Below are positions 24,838 to 34,012 of a stretch of DNA of 64,000 bases, piece after piece. The notes under the pieces are model-generated. The model had not been told where the DNA came from. It worked only from the letters and a program-made list of their open reading frames with translations, and searched no databases. Made by a program: the position numbers and the translations under genes. Numbering within the stretch: position 1 is the stretch's first letter; each line of letters starts with the position of its first letter. The stretch is from Polyangiaceae bacterium (GTDB lineage: Bacteria > Myxococcota_A > Polyangia > Polyangiales > Polyangiaceae), in NCBI GenBank assembly GCA_020633235.1, contig JACKEA010000004.1, positions 124,001-188,000 on the forward strand, written 5' to 3'.

Positions 24838-25280
24838 CCTTGTTCGACATCCGTGAGGAAGCGCTGGCCTTGGAGGAAGCGCTGGCGGCGGTGCGCCACC
24901 CCGGCGCTGGCGGCATCACGTTCTTCCTGGGAGTGGTACGCGACGAGAACGAGGGCCGCGCGGTCACGCTCCTGGAGTACGAGGCCTACGGCAGCATGGC
25001 GAAGAAGGAGCTCGCGGCGATCGGCGCCGAGATCGAAAAGGAGATACCCGGCGCTCGTGTGTCGGCGCTCCATCGCGTGGGCAAGCTCCAGGTCGGAGAT
25101 GCCGCCGTGATCTGCGCGGCGAGCGCGCCACATCGTGACGAGGCATTTCGTGCGTGTCGCGCCCTCATCGATCGCATCAAGGAGCGTGTGCCGATCTGGA
25201 AACGGGAGCACGGACCGGACGGGCCGTATTGGGTGGGCTGGGAAGATGCGCGGTGCGGAGCGCACGGGCACGAACACTGA
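24834..25280 (+). CDS. moaE: Molybdopterin synthase catalytic subunit MoaE
   Basis: A 148-residue protein of standard length. Family landmarks: GITFFLGVVRDENEGR, LEYEAYGSMAKKEL, VSALHRVGKLQVGDAAV, SAPHRDEAFRACRALIDRIKE, VPIWKREH. MoaE forms the heterotetrameric synthase with MoaD and inserts two sulfurs into cyclic pyranopterin. No moaD is recognised in this window. The ATG overlaps the moaC stop (ATGA at 24834), so the two are translationally coupled. Confidence 0.93.
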   Translation: MTLFDIREEALALEEALAAVRHPGAGGITFFLGVVRDENEGRAVTLLEYEAYGSMAKKELAAIGAEIEKEIPGARVSALHRVGKLQVGDAAVICAASAPHRDEAFRACRALIDRIKERVPIWKREHGPDGPYWVGWEDARCGAHGHEH

Positions 25281-25336
25281 CGGGAAACTCTAGCGAGCCC
25301 CTGGACAGGAGCTGGTGATAGGCTCCGCAGCCGCCA

Positions 25337-27265
25337 ATGCACCCTCGGGCCCACAAGGCGCTCGCCGCCACGACAGGCTTCCTAAGGGCCCAAGCGTTGC
25401 CGCTTCTGGCGCTCGCCGGCGCGACTCTCGGCGCGCTCAGCATCCGAGGCTATGCAGCGCTTGGCCCGAACACCGAAGCCGCGGTTCCGCCGATCCTCGC
25501 TCGCCTGGATCCTAGCCTTTTCCACAAAGACTACTGCATCCAAGAGATGCTGCGTCCCGGTCCTCGGATGTTCTTCGAGACGCTGGTGACCAGTGCAGTT
25601 CACGCTGGCATCGGCGACGTGACGCGAGTGTTCTTGGTCCTCTTCGTTGCTGCCTACGCTTCCTACATCTTCGGGTTGGGCAAGCTCGGCGCAGTAGCCG
25701 GCTCCAGGCTGGCGGGCGCGTTCCTCGCGTTTCTCGGTCTGGCCGCGACCAAGGGAACGATCGGAAACATCGACATCATTCACTTCATCAACCACTTCGA
25801 GCCCGCCATCGTCGCGATGGCGATCGGCATATGGGGGTTGGTTGCGTGTTTCCGTGAACGTTGGGTGCTTGGCTACGCGCTTTTCGGCATTGCCAGCCTG
25901 TTCCAGTTCTTGGTCGGGTTCCTTCCCGGCGCGCTGATCGCTCCCGCCCTGCTGCTTCAGGCCTATCAGAAGCGCTCCGCCAAAACGGCTTGGCTGCCGT
26001 TTGCGCTGTTTGCTGGGGGACTGGCTGCGACATTCCTACCCATGATCCTGGCGGGGTCCACCTCGACGGACCGGTTGTCCAACACGGACTTCGTGTACAT
26101 CTACGCGCACGTCAGGGTTCCGCACCATGTGCTGCCGAGTGCCTGGCCGGATTCCGCCTGGTGGGAGATTTTCTACTTCTCGGCAGCAGGCATCCCGCTA
26201 GCACTGGCCAGCAAGACACTGAGTCGCGCTCAGAAGAGCATCGTGTTCAGCGTGATCGCGTGTGCCGCGCTGGCGCTGCTCGTCAGCCATATGTTCATCG
26301 ATGTGTGGCCCGTCGCCATCGTGGCAAAGCTCCAGCTCGCGCGTTCTACGGCCTTTTCCAAGCTCGTGGTCTTGCTCGTGACCGCAATCGTGGCGGCGGA
26401 GAGCATCTGGAACAAACGCGAGGGTCTTGCCGTTCCTCTGATCTTGGCGCCCATTGCGCCGTTCTCGGGGGAGTTCGTGCTCCACGTCGCTCTGGCGACC
26501 CTTGCTGTGGTGGCGGTGCTGGGTGACCGGCGACCGCGCTGGGTCCGCGTCACGACGTGGATCGTCGGAGGTCTGACGCTTTGGTACTTCTTCTCCTTCG
26601 ACGGTCACAAGTTCGCTGGAACCGCCGCCGCGCGCGAGGCACTGGCTGGCCCGCGCTTCGTTGGTGGTCCGATCCTACTGCTCGTTGTCGCGATACCGCT
26701 GCTCGTGGATTGGTTGCTGCAATGGAAGCCGAGTCGCCGCTATCTGCCATGGGTACTCGCAAGCGCAGCCGCGCTGGGGTCGGTCGGTCTTGGGCTCGCC
26801 CTTAGGAACCCACCCAAGCCGTATCAACGCTTCTTCACTCGTGGCATCGCGCTCGAGACGGCCCCGGGATCGCCGGTGGACCGAATCGCTCGCCGATTTC
26901 GCGACGTTTCTCCCGTCGATGCGATGGTGATCGTGCCGCCTGGGGTTGCAGGCTTTCAGTACTTCTCGCACCGCGCGGTCCTCGTGGATTTCAAGTGTTT
27001 CGCCTTCACGGATAGCGGAATCGCACGCTGGCGAAAGCGCCTTGGCGACCTTCTGGGCATGCCAGTTAGCGAGCGCACATCGTGGCGTGGCGACTTGGAC
27101 GGGCCCTTCTTTCGTCGAAGCGCTGCCGACTTGGAACGGATAGCTCGTGAGTACGGGGCGACGCATGTGCTGACGCGCACCGGAGCCAACCGTGGTCTAC
27201 ACGGGCACATCATCCTGGAGGACCGAGGGTGGGTCCTGTACCAACTAGACCTCCCCTCCGATTGA
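25337..27265 (+). CDS. Large polytopic membrane protein, function unknown
   Basis: A 642-residue protein with about twelve hydrophobic segments and a ~150-residue soluble C-terminus. The first loop has NTEAAVPPILARLDPSLFHKDYC. No signature family is evident, but segment lengths and the extracytoplasmic C-terminal domain are like the other GT-C-like proteins of this window. It follows moaE by 56 bases but has no evident functional link. Its stop is three bases from the stop of the convergent transferase at 27269. Confidence 0.55.
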   Translation: MHPRAHKALAATTGFLRAQALPLLALAGATLGALSIRGYAALGPNTEAAVPPILARLDPSLFHKDYCIQEMLRPGPRMFFETLVTSAVHAGIGDVTRVFLVLFVAAYASYIFGLGKLGAVAGSRLAGAFLAFLGLAATKGTIGNIDIIHFINHFEPAIVAMAIGIWGLVACFRERWVLGYALFGIASLFQFLVGFLPGALIAPALLLQAYQKRSAKTAWLPFALFAGGLAATFLPMILAGSTSTDRLSNTDFVYIYAHVRVPHHVLPSAWPDSAWWEIFYFSAAGIPLALASKTLSRAQKSIVFSVIACAALALLVSHMFIDVWPVAIVAKLQLARSTAFSKLVVLLVTAIVAAESIWNKREGLAVPLILAPIAPFSGEFVLHVALATLAVVAVLGDRRPRWVRVTTWIVGGLTLWYFFSFDGHKFAGTAAAREALAGPRFVGGPILLLVVAIPLLVDWLLQWKPSRRYLPWVLASAAALGSVGLGLALRNPPKPYQRFFTRGIALETAPGSPVDRIARRFRDVSPVDAMVIVPPGVAGFQYFSHRAVLVDFKCFAFTDSGIARWRKRLGDLLGMPVSERTSWRGDLDGPFFRRSAADLERIAREYGATHVLTRTGANRGLHGHIILEDRGWVLYQLDLPSD

Positions 27266-27268
27266 CTG

Positions 27269-28975
27269 TCAGCGTGGTCGCTCGTAGATCCACACTACGG
27301 GGACACCGTGAAACGCTCCAATGTCCACGGGCTGGATGGTGCCGTAGTCCATCCAGATCTGCTGCTCTACGCGCTGCATGTGGGGTTCCTGGTGGTAGAG
27401 CGAGAAGGCCGAGCCCTCGATGGTCCAGCCGGCACGGATGTCACTCCGCAAGCGGCCATCGGCCTTCATCTGATCGAAGCTCTGCACCGCGGTGTCGTGA
27501 ACGAACACAGCGCCATTGGGCGGCACGTGATCGTTCAGGTAGTCCTGCACTGCGCCCGTCGTGTAGCCCCAGAACGTTCGGTTCAAGCCCAAGTTCGCCG
27601 CTCCGGGGGCGCCGCCTACGATGGGTGTGTAGGCCGAGAGCCCCCAGGGGTGCGAGTCCAGCGTGATCACAGTGGGTCCGAGCAGCACCGTGAGCGCCAG
27701 CGTGCTGCTGACGATGGTGGAACGAGCCGGAAGCTTCCAACGTTCGCTGAGCTCGGTCATCTTGCGGCGAACGAGCTCGAAGCCGCGAGCCGCGAACAAG
27801 CACAAGAACGGGTACGCCGTGATCCAGTGCTTGGTGCCGCCGAAGATGGGCGTGTTCTTGCTGAGCCAGGGGGCGTAGCTCGTCAGGATGCACAAGAGCC
27901 ACAGCACGTTGGTGGCAAAGGCCGCGCGATCTGCCGCCGTGGGCGGCGCCGGAGGGCCTTTTCCGCGGCGGGCCAAAAACCAGGAGCCGATCTTCACGTA
28001 GCGCGTGGTGAGGGCGTGGACGGTGGCGCCACCGAGACCGAGCAGGAAGAGCAGGAGCGTGATGCCCGGCACCGTGCCCAGCGTCATGAGCCAGGCGTAG
28101 GAGAGGGGCATGGGCGGCTTCCAGTAGGTGCGGCCCAGAAACTCCATGTTGTAGTACTCGTGGTGCATGTGGAACGCCACGTAGGCAGCGAGCCGCTTGC
28201 CGGTGTCGTGCCAGATCCACGGCCACAAACAGTAGAAGACGACCGGGCCGATCAGCGCCATGGCGTACAGCGCGGTGGGTAGGCCCAGACGCCCGGTAAC
28301 GAGATCGCGGCCGAGCTTCTTGCCGCGCACGATCACGAAGTGGGCGATGAGCGCCGGGGGCAAGAGCCAGGAGTTATGCTTGGTGTCCAGGAGCAGGCCG
28401 TACAGCACGCCGGCGAGCAGGATCCACTTCCAGCCGCCATCCAGCGAACGCCAGTACACGTACACGGTGATCAGCCACATCGCCGCCACCGGCATGTCGA
28501 AGCAGGCGAGGTGCGCGTGATAGAACACCCGCGGCATCATCGCGAGCAGCACCGCGGCGACGAATCCGCCTGAGCGGCTCACGGCGCGGCGTCCCCAGGC
28601 GTAGGTCACCGCCACGGCGATGCCGCTCATCACCATCCCGGGAAAGCGGAACGCAGTGCCCGCGTCCGGGAACAGCTTGTGCTTGACGAACAGGTACTGG
28701 TGGGAGAGCGCGAACAGCGACTTCATCAGCGCCGGGTGCTCGCTGTTGTTCTGCCAATAGCGGTCAATCACCGCGGGCTTCATCGCCTCGGAGGCGTTCT
28801 GCAGCAGGATGTCGAACCAGCCCTGGTAGCTCCGCGCTGCCTGGAAGTAGAAGCCCTCGTCCCGGGCGTAGCCGAGGTTCTTCACGGTGGAGAGCAGCAG
28901 CACGACGTAGCCCGCGCCCAGGGCGATGGCGATGGCCGGATCCAGCAGCCGCTTGCGAAAGGGCACTACGGTCAT
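27269..28975 (-). CDS. PMT_2/ArnT-like glycosyltransferase
   Basis: A 568-residue GT-C protein. The first periplasmic loop has NLGYARDEGFYFQAARSY, the DE-type acidic motif of ArnT/PMT_2 enzymes, followed by NSEHPALMKSLFALSH and AWGRRAVSRSGGFVAAVLLAM, both typical of the family. About eleven hydrophobic segments precede a soluble C-terminus. It should move a sugar from a polyprenyl-phosphate donor to a periplasmic acceptor. ATG 28975 overlaps the upstream stop (ATGA), making a two-gene operon with 28972-29874. An internal stretch at 27956-27985 resembles the dispersed repeat. Confidence 0.78.
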   Translation of the reverse strand: MTVVPFRKRLLDPAIAIALGAGYVVLLLSTVKNLGYARDEGFYFQAARSYQGWFDILLQNASEAMKPAVIDRYWQNNSEHPALMKSLFALSHQYLFVKHKLFPDAGTAFRFPGMVMSGIAVAVTYAWGRRAVSRSGGFVAAVLLAMMPRVFYHAHLACFDMPVAAMWLITVYVYWRSLDGGWKWILLAGVLYGLLLDTKHNSWLLPPALIAHFVIVRGKKLGRDLVTGRLGLPTALYAMALIGPVVFYCLWPWIWHDTGKRLAAYVAFHMHHEYYNMEFLGRTYWKPPMPLSYAWLMTLGTVPGITLLLFLLGLGGATVHALTTRYVKIGSWFLARRGKGPPAPPTAADRAAFATNVLWLLCILTSYAPWLSKNTPIFGGTKHWITAYPFLCLFAARGFELVRRKMTELSERWKLPARSTIVSSTLALTVLLGPTVITLDSHPWGLSAYTPIVGGAPGAANLGLNRTFWGYTTGAVQDYLNDHVPPNGAVFVHDTAVQSFDQMKADGRLRSDIRAGWTIEGSAFSLYHQEPHMQRVEQQIWMDYGTIQPVDIGAFHGVPVVWIYERPR

Positions 28976-29874
28976 CGGGCGTCGGCGTAGAAGCAGAAAG
29001 GCTTCTGATAGTCGTCCGAGGTCACGGAAAACTCCACGGCTGCGCGTCTTCCTGAGAACTGCGCCGTAGAGAACGAGAAGCGCGCCCATCCCATCTGGTC
29101 GCGTTGAACATGAGAACCCACGACCTCACCGTTCACGCGTGCTTGCAAAGTGACGGGGGAGCCGTCTCCATCGCGTACCATTACCCACGGAGAGCCGGCG
29201 TAGCCGTATATGGAAGCGCCAAGCGGGACGTCCTTGAACGTGACGCTGAGCGGCCCGCCCACCGCCGGCGATGCCCAGATACAACGCCGGGGACGGTAGT
29301 CCTTGTCGTCAATGACGGTGACACCCACGAAGTGCGAACCACCGCCGCTGCAGTTGAAGCGGTGAGCGGGGTAGGTCGGATGCCCGCCGAGGCCACCGTT
29401 CTCGACGCGAGCGCGCTCTGTCCATGCGCACTCGCCGCTAGGGCCCCTTACATGAACGGCAGCGGGCCCCAGCGCGTTCACGAAGTCGTACCGAATCGAG
29501 ATCGGCTCGGGATTCGACATGACACGAACACGAAAGCGCCCGTGCTGCTCGCTTTGCTCGACCTGCCATCCCCTGAGCTCCGGAGCGTTCTGTCCCAGAA
29601 TGCTGACCTCGACAACGCGGGGGAACGGAGACGCGTCGGGACGCGCCACCTGTGCCAGCGGCATTTGCCCGTCCCCCAGCACGTGGCGGGCCCAAGGCTC
29701 TGCCCAGTAGGGCGCGACAATCACGGCTTCTCCATCGCTCCTCATCCTTCGGATCACGGGAGCGATGTCCTGCCATTCGGCCTCGCGCGGTGCACGACGG
29801 GCGTCGTAGAACTGCGCGCCGAGCTCAGCGAGGCCGAGCACGGGAACAAGGAGCCACAACGCGCTTTTCCACAT
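28972..29874 (-). CDS. Membrane-anchored beta-rich protein, unknown
   Basis: A 300-residue protein with one N-terminal hydrophobic segment (MWKSALWLLVPVLGLAELGA) acting as signal or anchor, then a soluble domain (IAPVIRRMRSDGEAVIVAPYWAEPW) and a beta-rich C-terminal half with Cys in RCIWASP and FCFYAD. The start ATG 29874 is chosen over TTG 29895. It is co-translated with the PMT_2-like transferase that follows. In this arrangement it may be the detached extracytoplasmic domain that other GT-C proteins carry as a fusion. That is inference. Confidence 0.65.
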   Translation of the reverse strand: MWKSALWLLVPVLGLAELGAQFYDARRAPREAEWQDIAPVIRRMRSDGEAVIVAPYWAEPWARHVLGDGQMPLAQVARPDASPFPRVVEVSILGQNAPELRGWQVEQSEQHGRFRVRVMSNPEPISIRYDFVNALGPAAVHVRGPSGECAWTERARVENGGLGGHPTYPAHRFNCSGGGSHFVGVTVIDDKDYRPRRCIWASPAVGGPLSVTFKDVPLGASIYGYAGSPWVMVRDGDGSPVTLQARVNGEVVGSHVQRDQMGWARFSFSTAQFSGRRAAVEFSVTSDDYQKPFCFYADAR

Positions 29875-29974
29875 GGCGCCGGGAGCCTGCCACAACTTCG
29901 ACGCCGGACGGAGAGGGTGGGATCAGCTATGGTTCCCCGGGCCCTGCGGCCGACCCCTGACCCCCAAGACCACG

Positions 29975-30820
29975 ATGACTGAAACCCGAGCATATGAAGA
30001 CCTGATCGGAGCGGCGACGGACGAGTATGGCGCGGACTTCTTCTCGAGCGAGGAGTTCGCCCTGCGCGAAGCGATGGAGCATGGTCACTATTGGCATCTG
30101 CATCGGAGACAGGTCGTCTTGGAGGAGTTGCTGCGAGCGGGAGTTGCGCGCAGTAGCTCTCTCATCGAAATCGGCTGCGGCATCGGTACCGTCGCGACGT
30201 ATCTCAACGGGCACGGATATCGCGTGGACTACGCGGACGTACACGGTGCCGCTCTCGAAGTCGCGCGCCGAGTAGCGGAGCGGGAGCTAGGAAACACTAG
30301 TCGCAGGTTCGTGCGGCTGGACGTCACCAAGACTCCGCTGGAGGCGAGGTACGACGGGGTGCTCATGCTCGACGTCTTGGAGCATCTACCGGACGACGTC
30401 GCTGCGCTCACCAACGTATGCAAGGGACTACCGTCGGGCGGTGTCGTCCTGTTCACGGTACCAGCCTTCAAGCTGCTTTGGTCACCGTGGGACGACATCG
30501 AGCATCACAAGCGCCGCTACACACTGTCTCAAGCCAAGGGTTTGGCGACTGATGCCGGGCTCTCCGTCAAGCGAGCCACCTACTTCTTCTTCCCGTTGTT
30601 CTTCGCCGCACTCGGTGTGAAAGCGCTGAGGGGCGCGCGCTCCTTCTTCGAGAATGGTGAGCGGGGTGCGGCGCAGAACATCAGTGAGATGGCAGAAACC
30701 AAGACCAGCCCGCTTCTGAACCGCTTGGCCCTCGGCACTCTCGCGCTCGAGAACCCCGTGCGTCGCGCCTCCAAGCTGGCACTTGGAACCAGTGTGCTCT
30801 GCGTGGCGGAAAAGCCCTAA
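29975..30820 (+). CDS. SAM-dependent methyltransferase with C-terminal membrane-associated tail
   Basis: A 281-residue protein. The Rossmann core shows SLIEIGCGIGTVATYLNGHG, YADVHGAALEVA, YDGVLMLDVLEHLPDD and PAFKLLWSPWDDIEHHKRRY. That last string is typical of the methyltransferases found in polyprenyl-phosphate-sugar clusters. A hydrophobic stretch follows (TYFFFPLFFAALGVKAL), suggesting membrane association. Start ATG 29975. It is divergent from the transferase operon at 27269-29874 and overlaps the convergent mobA stop by four bases. Confidence 0.8.
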   Translation: MTETRAYEDLIGAATDEYGADFFSSEEFALREAMEHGHYWHLHRRQVVLEELLRAGVARSSSLIEIGCGIGTVATYLNGHGYRVDYADVHGAALEVARRVAERELGNTSRRFVRLDVTKTPLEARYDGVLMLDVLEHLPDDVAALTNVCKGLPSGGVVLFTVPAFKLLWSPWDDIEHHKRRYTLSQAKGLATDAGLSVKRATYFFFPLFFAALGVKALRGARSFFENGERGAAQNISEMAETKTSPLLNRLALGTLALENPVRRASKLALGTSVLCVAEKP

Positions 30821-31389
30821 CGCGTCACGTCCTCCGGCGTGTCCCAGTCTTCCACGGCGACGCTCTCCGCCGCAGTCAGCTCGATGACGTGGAGGTCGTC
30901 GCCGATGGCGTCCAGCACCGCGTGGAGCGAGCGCTTGCCGCCCGACAGCACGGCCTGGGCGACGCTGCGGACCGACGGCGCGTAGCGCGCGCACAGGGGC
31001 TGCAGATGCTCGCCGGCGCGGGGCACCACGGCCACCGCATCCACGCCCACCACGCGGCCGAGCAGCGCCGTGGTCACGAACGGCAGGTCGCAGGCCAAGG
31101 CGACGGCAAACGGCGCGCCCCGGCGCTCCGCTTCGGCCAGCAACGCCGCGAGGCCGCCCAGGGGGCCCACTCCGGGCGGGTCGTCGTCGAGCGCCGGCAG
31201 GCGCACCGCGGAGTACGACGTGGCGTCGCCGACCATCACGGCATCCACATCGCCCAAGGCGTCCTGCGCGATGGTCACCAGGCGATCCACGATGCTGCGC
31301 TCGCCGGACGGAGGTCGCATCAGGCCCTTGGCGACGCCCCCCATCCGTCGTCCCTGGCCGCCCACGAAGATGCCGACCAGGGGGCGCAC
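30817..31389 (-). CDS. mobA: Molybdenum cofactor guanylyltransferase MobA
   Basis: A 190-residue nucleotidyltransferase that attaches GMP to molybdopterin to form bis-MGD-type cofactors. It has VGIFVGGQGRRMGGVAKGL (nucleotide-binding signature), DPPGVGPLGGLAALL, VALACDLPFV (metal-binding Asp) and a QPLCARY segment, all MobA landmarks. The start is GTG 31389, sharing one base with the moeA stop (TAGTG), so it is coupled to moeA. A longer reading frame upstream is the antisense/out-of-frame shadow of moeA. Confidence 0.88.
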   Translation of the reverse strand: MRPLVGIFVGGQGRRMGGVAKGLMRPPSGERSIVDRLVTIAQDALGDVDAVMVGDATSYSAVRLPALDDDPPGVGPLGGLAALLAEAERRGAPFAVALACDLPFVTTALLGRVVGVDAVAVVPRAGEHLQPLCARYAPSVRSVAQAVLSGGKRSLHAVLDAIGDDLHVIELTAAESVAVEDWDTPEDVTR

Positions 31390-32579
31390 TACAAGTCTCC
31401 CAGCTGAATCACGTCCACCTCCGTACCCGCTTCGAAGCCTTCCGAGTCCTCCGGAACGATCACGAGGCAGTCCGCCCACGCCATGCTGGTGGGCGCGCCC
31501 GACGCTTGATTGTCGAGGGGTATCACACCTTCGGCCGAGTGCTGGGCGCGATAGTAGCCGCGGCGCCCGGGCTTTTGCCGGAGCGGCTTGGCGAGGCGCC
31601 CTCGGCGCAGTGGCGGCCGTGCCTGAGCGTCGCCCTGCATCGTTCGCAACAGCGCCATGCCGAACAAAGCGAAGGTCACCTGGGCCGACACCGGGTTGCC
31701 GGGCAAGCCCAACACGTGGGTCGTCCCCGCGTTGCCGAACACCAACGGCTTTCCCGGCTTGATCCGCACCTTGTAGAAGTCGAGGGTCGCGCCGGCGGCT
31801 TCCAGCGCGGGGCGCACGACGTCGTGATCCCCCACGCTGACGCCGCCCACCGTCAGCACCACGTCGCTCTCCGCCAGCGCGGTTCGAAGCGCCATCGACG
31901 TCGCCTCGCGGTCGTCCCGGGCTAGCGGCGCGATCACCGGCTCGCCCCCGGCTTGCCGCACCCACCCAGAGAGCGCGATGCCATTGGACTCCGGAATGCT
32001 GCCGGGCCACGGCTTCTCTCCGGGCGCGCGCAACTCGTCTCCCGTGCACACGATGGTCACCCGGGGCCGCCGCGCCACGTGCACGTGCGCGCGGTCCAGC
32101 GCCGCGCACAACCCGAGCTGCCCACCGCCGAGGCGCGTGCCGGCCTTCACCGCGACCTGTCCGACGGCCAGATCCTCGCCGGCGTGCCGCACGTGATCCC
32201 CCGCCTTCGGCTGCGCCGAGAACGTCGCGCGATCGCCGTCGCGCTCCACGTTTTCCTGCATCACCACGGCGTCGGCTCCCGCCGGCAGCACCGCGCCGGT
32301 AAAGATGCGGCATGCCGTGCCGGGGGTGAGCGCCGGAGGCTCGTGCCCCGTCTGACTCTCACCGACGACCGGCAGCGTGACGGGCATCGCGCCGTGAAAA
32401 CCAGAGGAGGCGACCGCATAGCCATCCATCGCGCTGTAGTCGAAGGCGGGCATGGGACTGTCGGCGCGCAAGGTCTCAGCCAGCACGCGTCCGAGCGCAT
32501 CTCCAACGGCGACGCGCTCGCTGCCCAGTCGACGAGCGTTACCCAGCACGCGCTCCAGCGCTTCTTCGAACGGCAACAT
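31389..32579 (-). CDS. moeA: Molybdopterin molybdenumtransferase MoeA
   Basis: A 396-residue enzyme that inserts molybdenum into adenylylated molybdopterin. It has the family's domain order: MLPFEEALERVL, DYSAMDGYAV (substrate loop), CRIFTGAVLPAGADAVVMQE, VTIVCTGDEL, the MoCF-like region VVLTVGGVSVGDHDVV, FYKVRIKPGKPL, LGLPGNPVSA, and the C-terminal barrel. ATG 32579 gives normal length. It is first in a moeA-mobA pair. Together with moaA, moaC and moaE in this window, most of the Moco pathway is present but scattered. Confidence 0.93.
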   Translation of the reverse strand: MLPFEEALERVLGNARRLGSERVAVGDALGRVLAETLRADSPMPAFDYSAMDGYAVASSGFHGAMPVTLPVVGESQTGHEPPALTPGTACRIFTGAVLPAGADAVVMQENVERDGDRATFSAQPKAGDHVRHAGEDLAVGQVAVKAGTRLGGGQLGLCAALDRAHVHVARRPRVTIVCTGDELRAPGEKPWPGSIPESNGIALSGWVRQAGGEPVIAPLARDDREATSMALRTALAESDVVLTVGGVSVGDHDVVRPALEAAGATLDFYKVRIKPGKPLVFGNAGTTHVLGLPGNPVSAQVTFALFGMALLRTMQGDAQARPPLRRGRLAKPLRQKPGRRGYYRAQHSAEGVIPLDNQASGAPTSMAWADCLVIVPEDSEGFEAGTEVDVIQLGDL

Positions 32580-32767
32580 CAGTGGCACTGTACTCGGGAG
32601 TGTGGCGGATTCACCACGAACGCCGGTTGACACGGGGCAGCCTGGCCCGATCCCCCGTGATTCATGAATTTTCGCAACTGATGCGGGGACTTGGGCGAAT
32701 GAGCGGAGGTCTTGTCCCGTCAGACTGAACACCGGCACGCCGGTTGCTCCACAGGAACCCGAGTAGC

Positions 32768-33994
32768 ATGATTCAAGAGATGTTCGCGCGAGGCTTGCGG
32801 CAGATCCTGCTCACGGCGGCGCTGGTTGCGCTGCCGGCGCCAGCGTTTGCCCAAGCCACCTGGGATGACGCTCCAGCCGACGAGGCGCCGACGGAAGTCG
32901 AAGCCGACGCTAACGCCGCACCGGCCCCCACGCCGGTGGCGGACACGGCAGACCGTGATCCGAGCGCCCTGACGGAGTTCAACGACGCCCTCTCCCCCTA
33001 TGGCCACTGGCGGGACGATCCCACCTACGGTCGCGTGTGGGTGCCGAGTCAAGCCGCGGTGGGCGCCGACTTCGCTCCCTACGTCACCTCGGGTCACTGG
33101 GCCGTGGGCGAAGACGGCCAATGGCTGTGGGTCAGCGACTATCCCTTCGGCTGGGTGGTGTTCCACTACGGCCGCTGGGTCTGGGTCCGCAACGTTGGCT
33201 GGGCATGGATCCCCGGCCGAGAGTACGCGCCGGCGTGGGTGGTGTGGCGCGTGCCGGACGCCGGCTACTATTACGTGGGCTGGGCACCGATGCCACCGGA
33301 CTACCTGTGGTGGAACGGCGCGGCAGTCACCATCTGGTTCGGCGTGTACACGCCGTGGGTGTTCTGTCCGAGCGCCTACGTGTACTCGCACCACGTGCAC
33401 ACGCACATCATCCACGATCACCACCACGTGCACGCCATCGCGGGGCACACCCACCACTATCAGCCGCCCAGTGGTCGCCCCCCGTACTACGGACCCTCGC
33501 ACAAGGCAGCGCACGTCCCGGCGCACGCGGTGCCCAAGCAGCGCACCCCCGCCAACCCGAAGGCCATTGCTGCTTCGCGTCCGAGCGCTGCCAAGCGCAT
33601 CGCACCGAAGCCGGTACAACGGCCGGCCACCGGTCCCGCGCGGCCGCTCCGCAGCTCGCGCTCCCTAGGGTCCACGCCGTCCGGGTCGGCGCGTCCAGCG
33701 CCTTCAGCGGGTGCGCGCCCGAGCTACCGCCCGGCGCCCACGTATCGCGCCGCGCCCACGCGGACGGTTCGTCCCGCCCCATCTTATCGCCCGGCGCCCA
33801 CGTATCGCGCTGCCCCCTCTCGCGCCGCTCCCAGCTATCGCTCCGCGCCTTCCCGCGCGGCTCCGAAGCCCTCGCGCGCCACTCCCAGCTACCGCTCCGC
33901 GCCCTCCCGCGCGGCCCCGCCCGCATATCGTCCCCCCGCGCCCTCACGCTCGGCGCCCTCCCGTTCGGCACCCAGCCGGGGCCGGCGGCGTTGA
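32768..33994 (+). CDS. Secreted Trp/Tyr-rich protein (DUF6600-like) with Pro/Ser/Arg tail
   Basis: A 408-residue exported protein: signal peptide ending at PAPAFAQ, an acidic linker, then a ~130-residue domain of repeated YGRWVWVRNVGWAWIPG / WVVWRVPDAGYYYVGWAPMPP strings as in DUF6600 proteins. A His-rich segment follows (HHVHTHIIHDHHHVHAI), which could bind metal, and the last ~140 residues are low-complexity Ser/Ala/Pro/Arg (SYRSAPSRAAP repeats), strongly basic. The tail could bind anionic polymer or nucleic acid outside the cell. The start at 32768 is preferred to ATG 32780. Confidence 0.7.
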   Translation: MIQEMFARGLRQILLTAALVALPAPAFAQATWDDAPADEAPTEVEADANAAPAPTPVADTADRDPSALTEFNDALSPYGHWRDDPTYGRVWVPSQAAVGADFAPYVTSGHWAVGEDGQWLWVSDYPFGWVVFHYGRWVWVRNVGWAWIPGREYAPAWVVWRVPDAGYYYVGWAPMPPDYLWWNGAAVTIWFGVYTPWVFCPSAYVYSHHVHTHIIHDHHHVHAIAGHTHHYQPPSGRPPYYGPSHKAAHVPAHAVPKQRTPANPKAIAASRPSAAKRIAPKPVQRPATGPARPLRSSRSLGSTPSGSARPAPSAGARPSYRPAPTYRAAPTRTVRPAPSYRPAPTYRAAPSRAAPSYRSAPSRAAPKPSRATPSYRSAPSRAAPPAYRPPAPSRSAPSRSAPSRGRRR

Positions 33995-34012
33995 CCGAAA
34001 CCAGGTACCACC

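Noticed and set aside
31390..32313. Longer mobA reading frame upstream of GTG 31389
   Set aside because: It overlaps moeA in another frame and lacks any MobA sequence before VRPLVGIFVGG.
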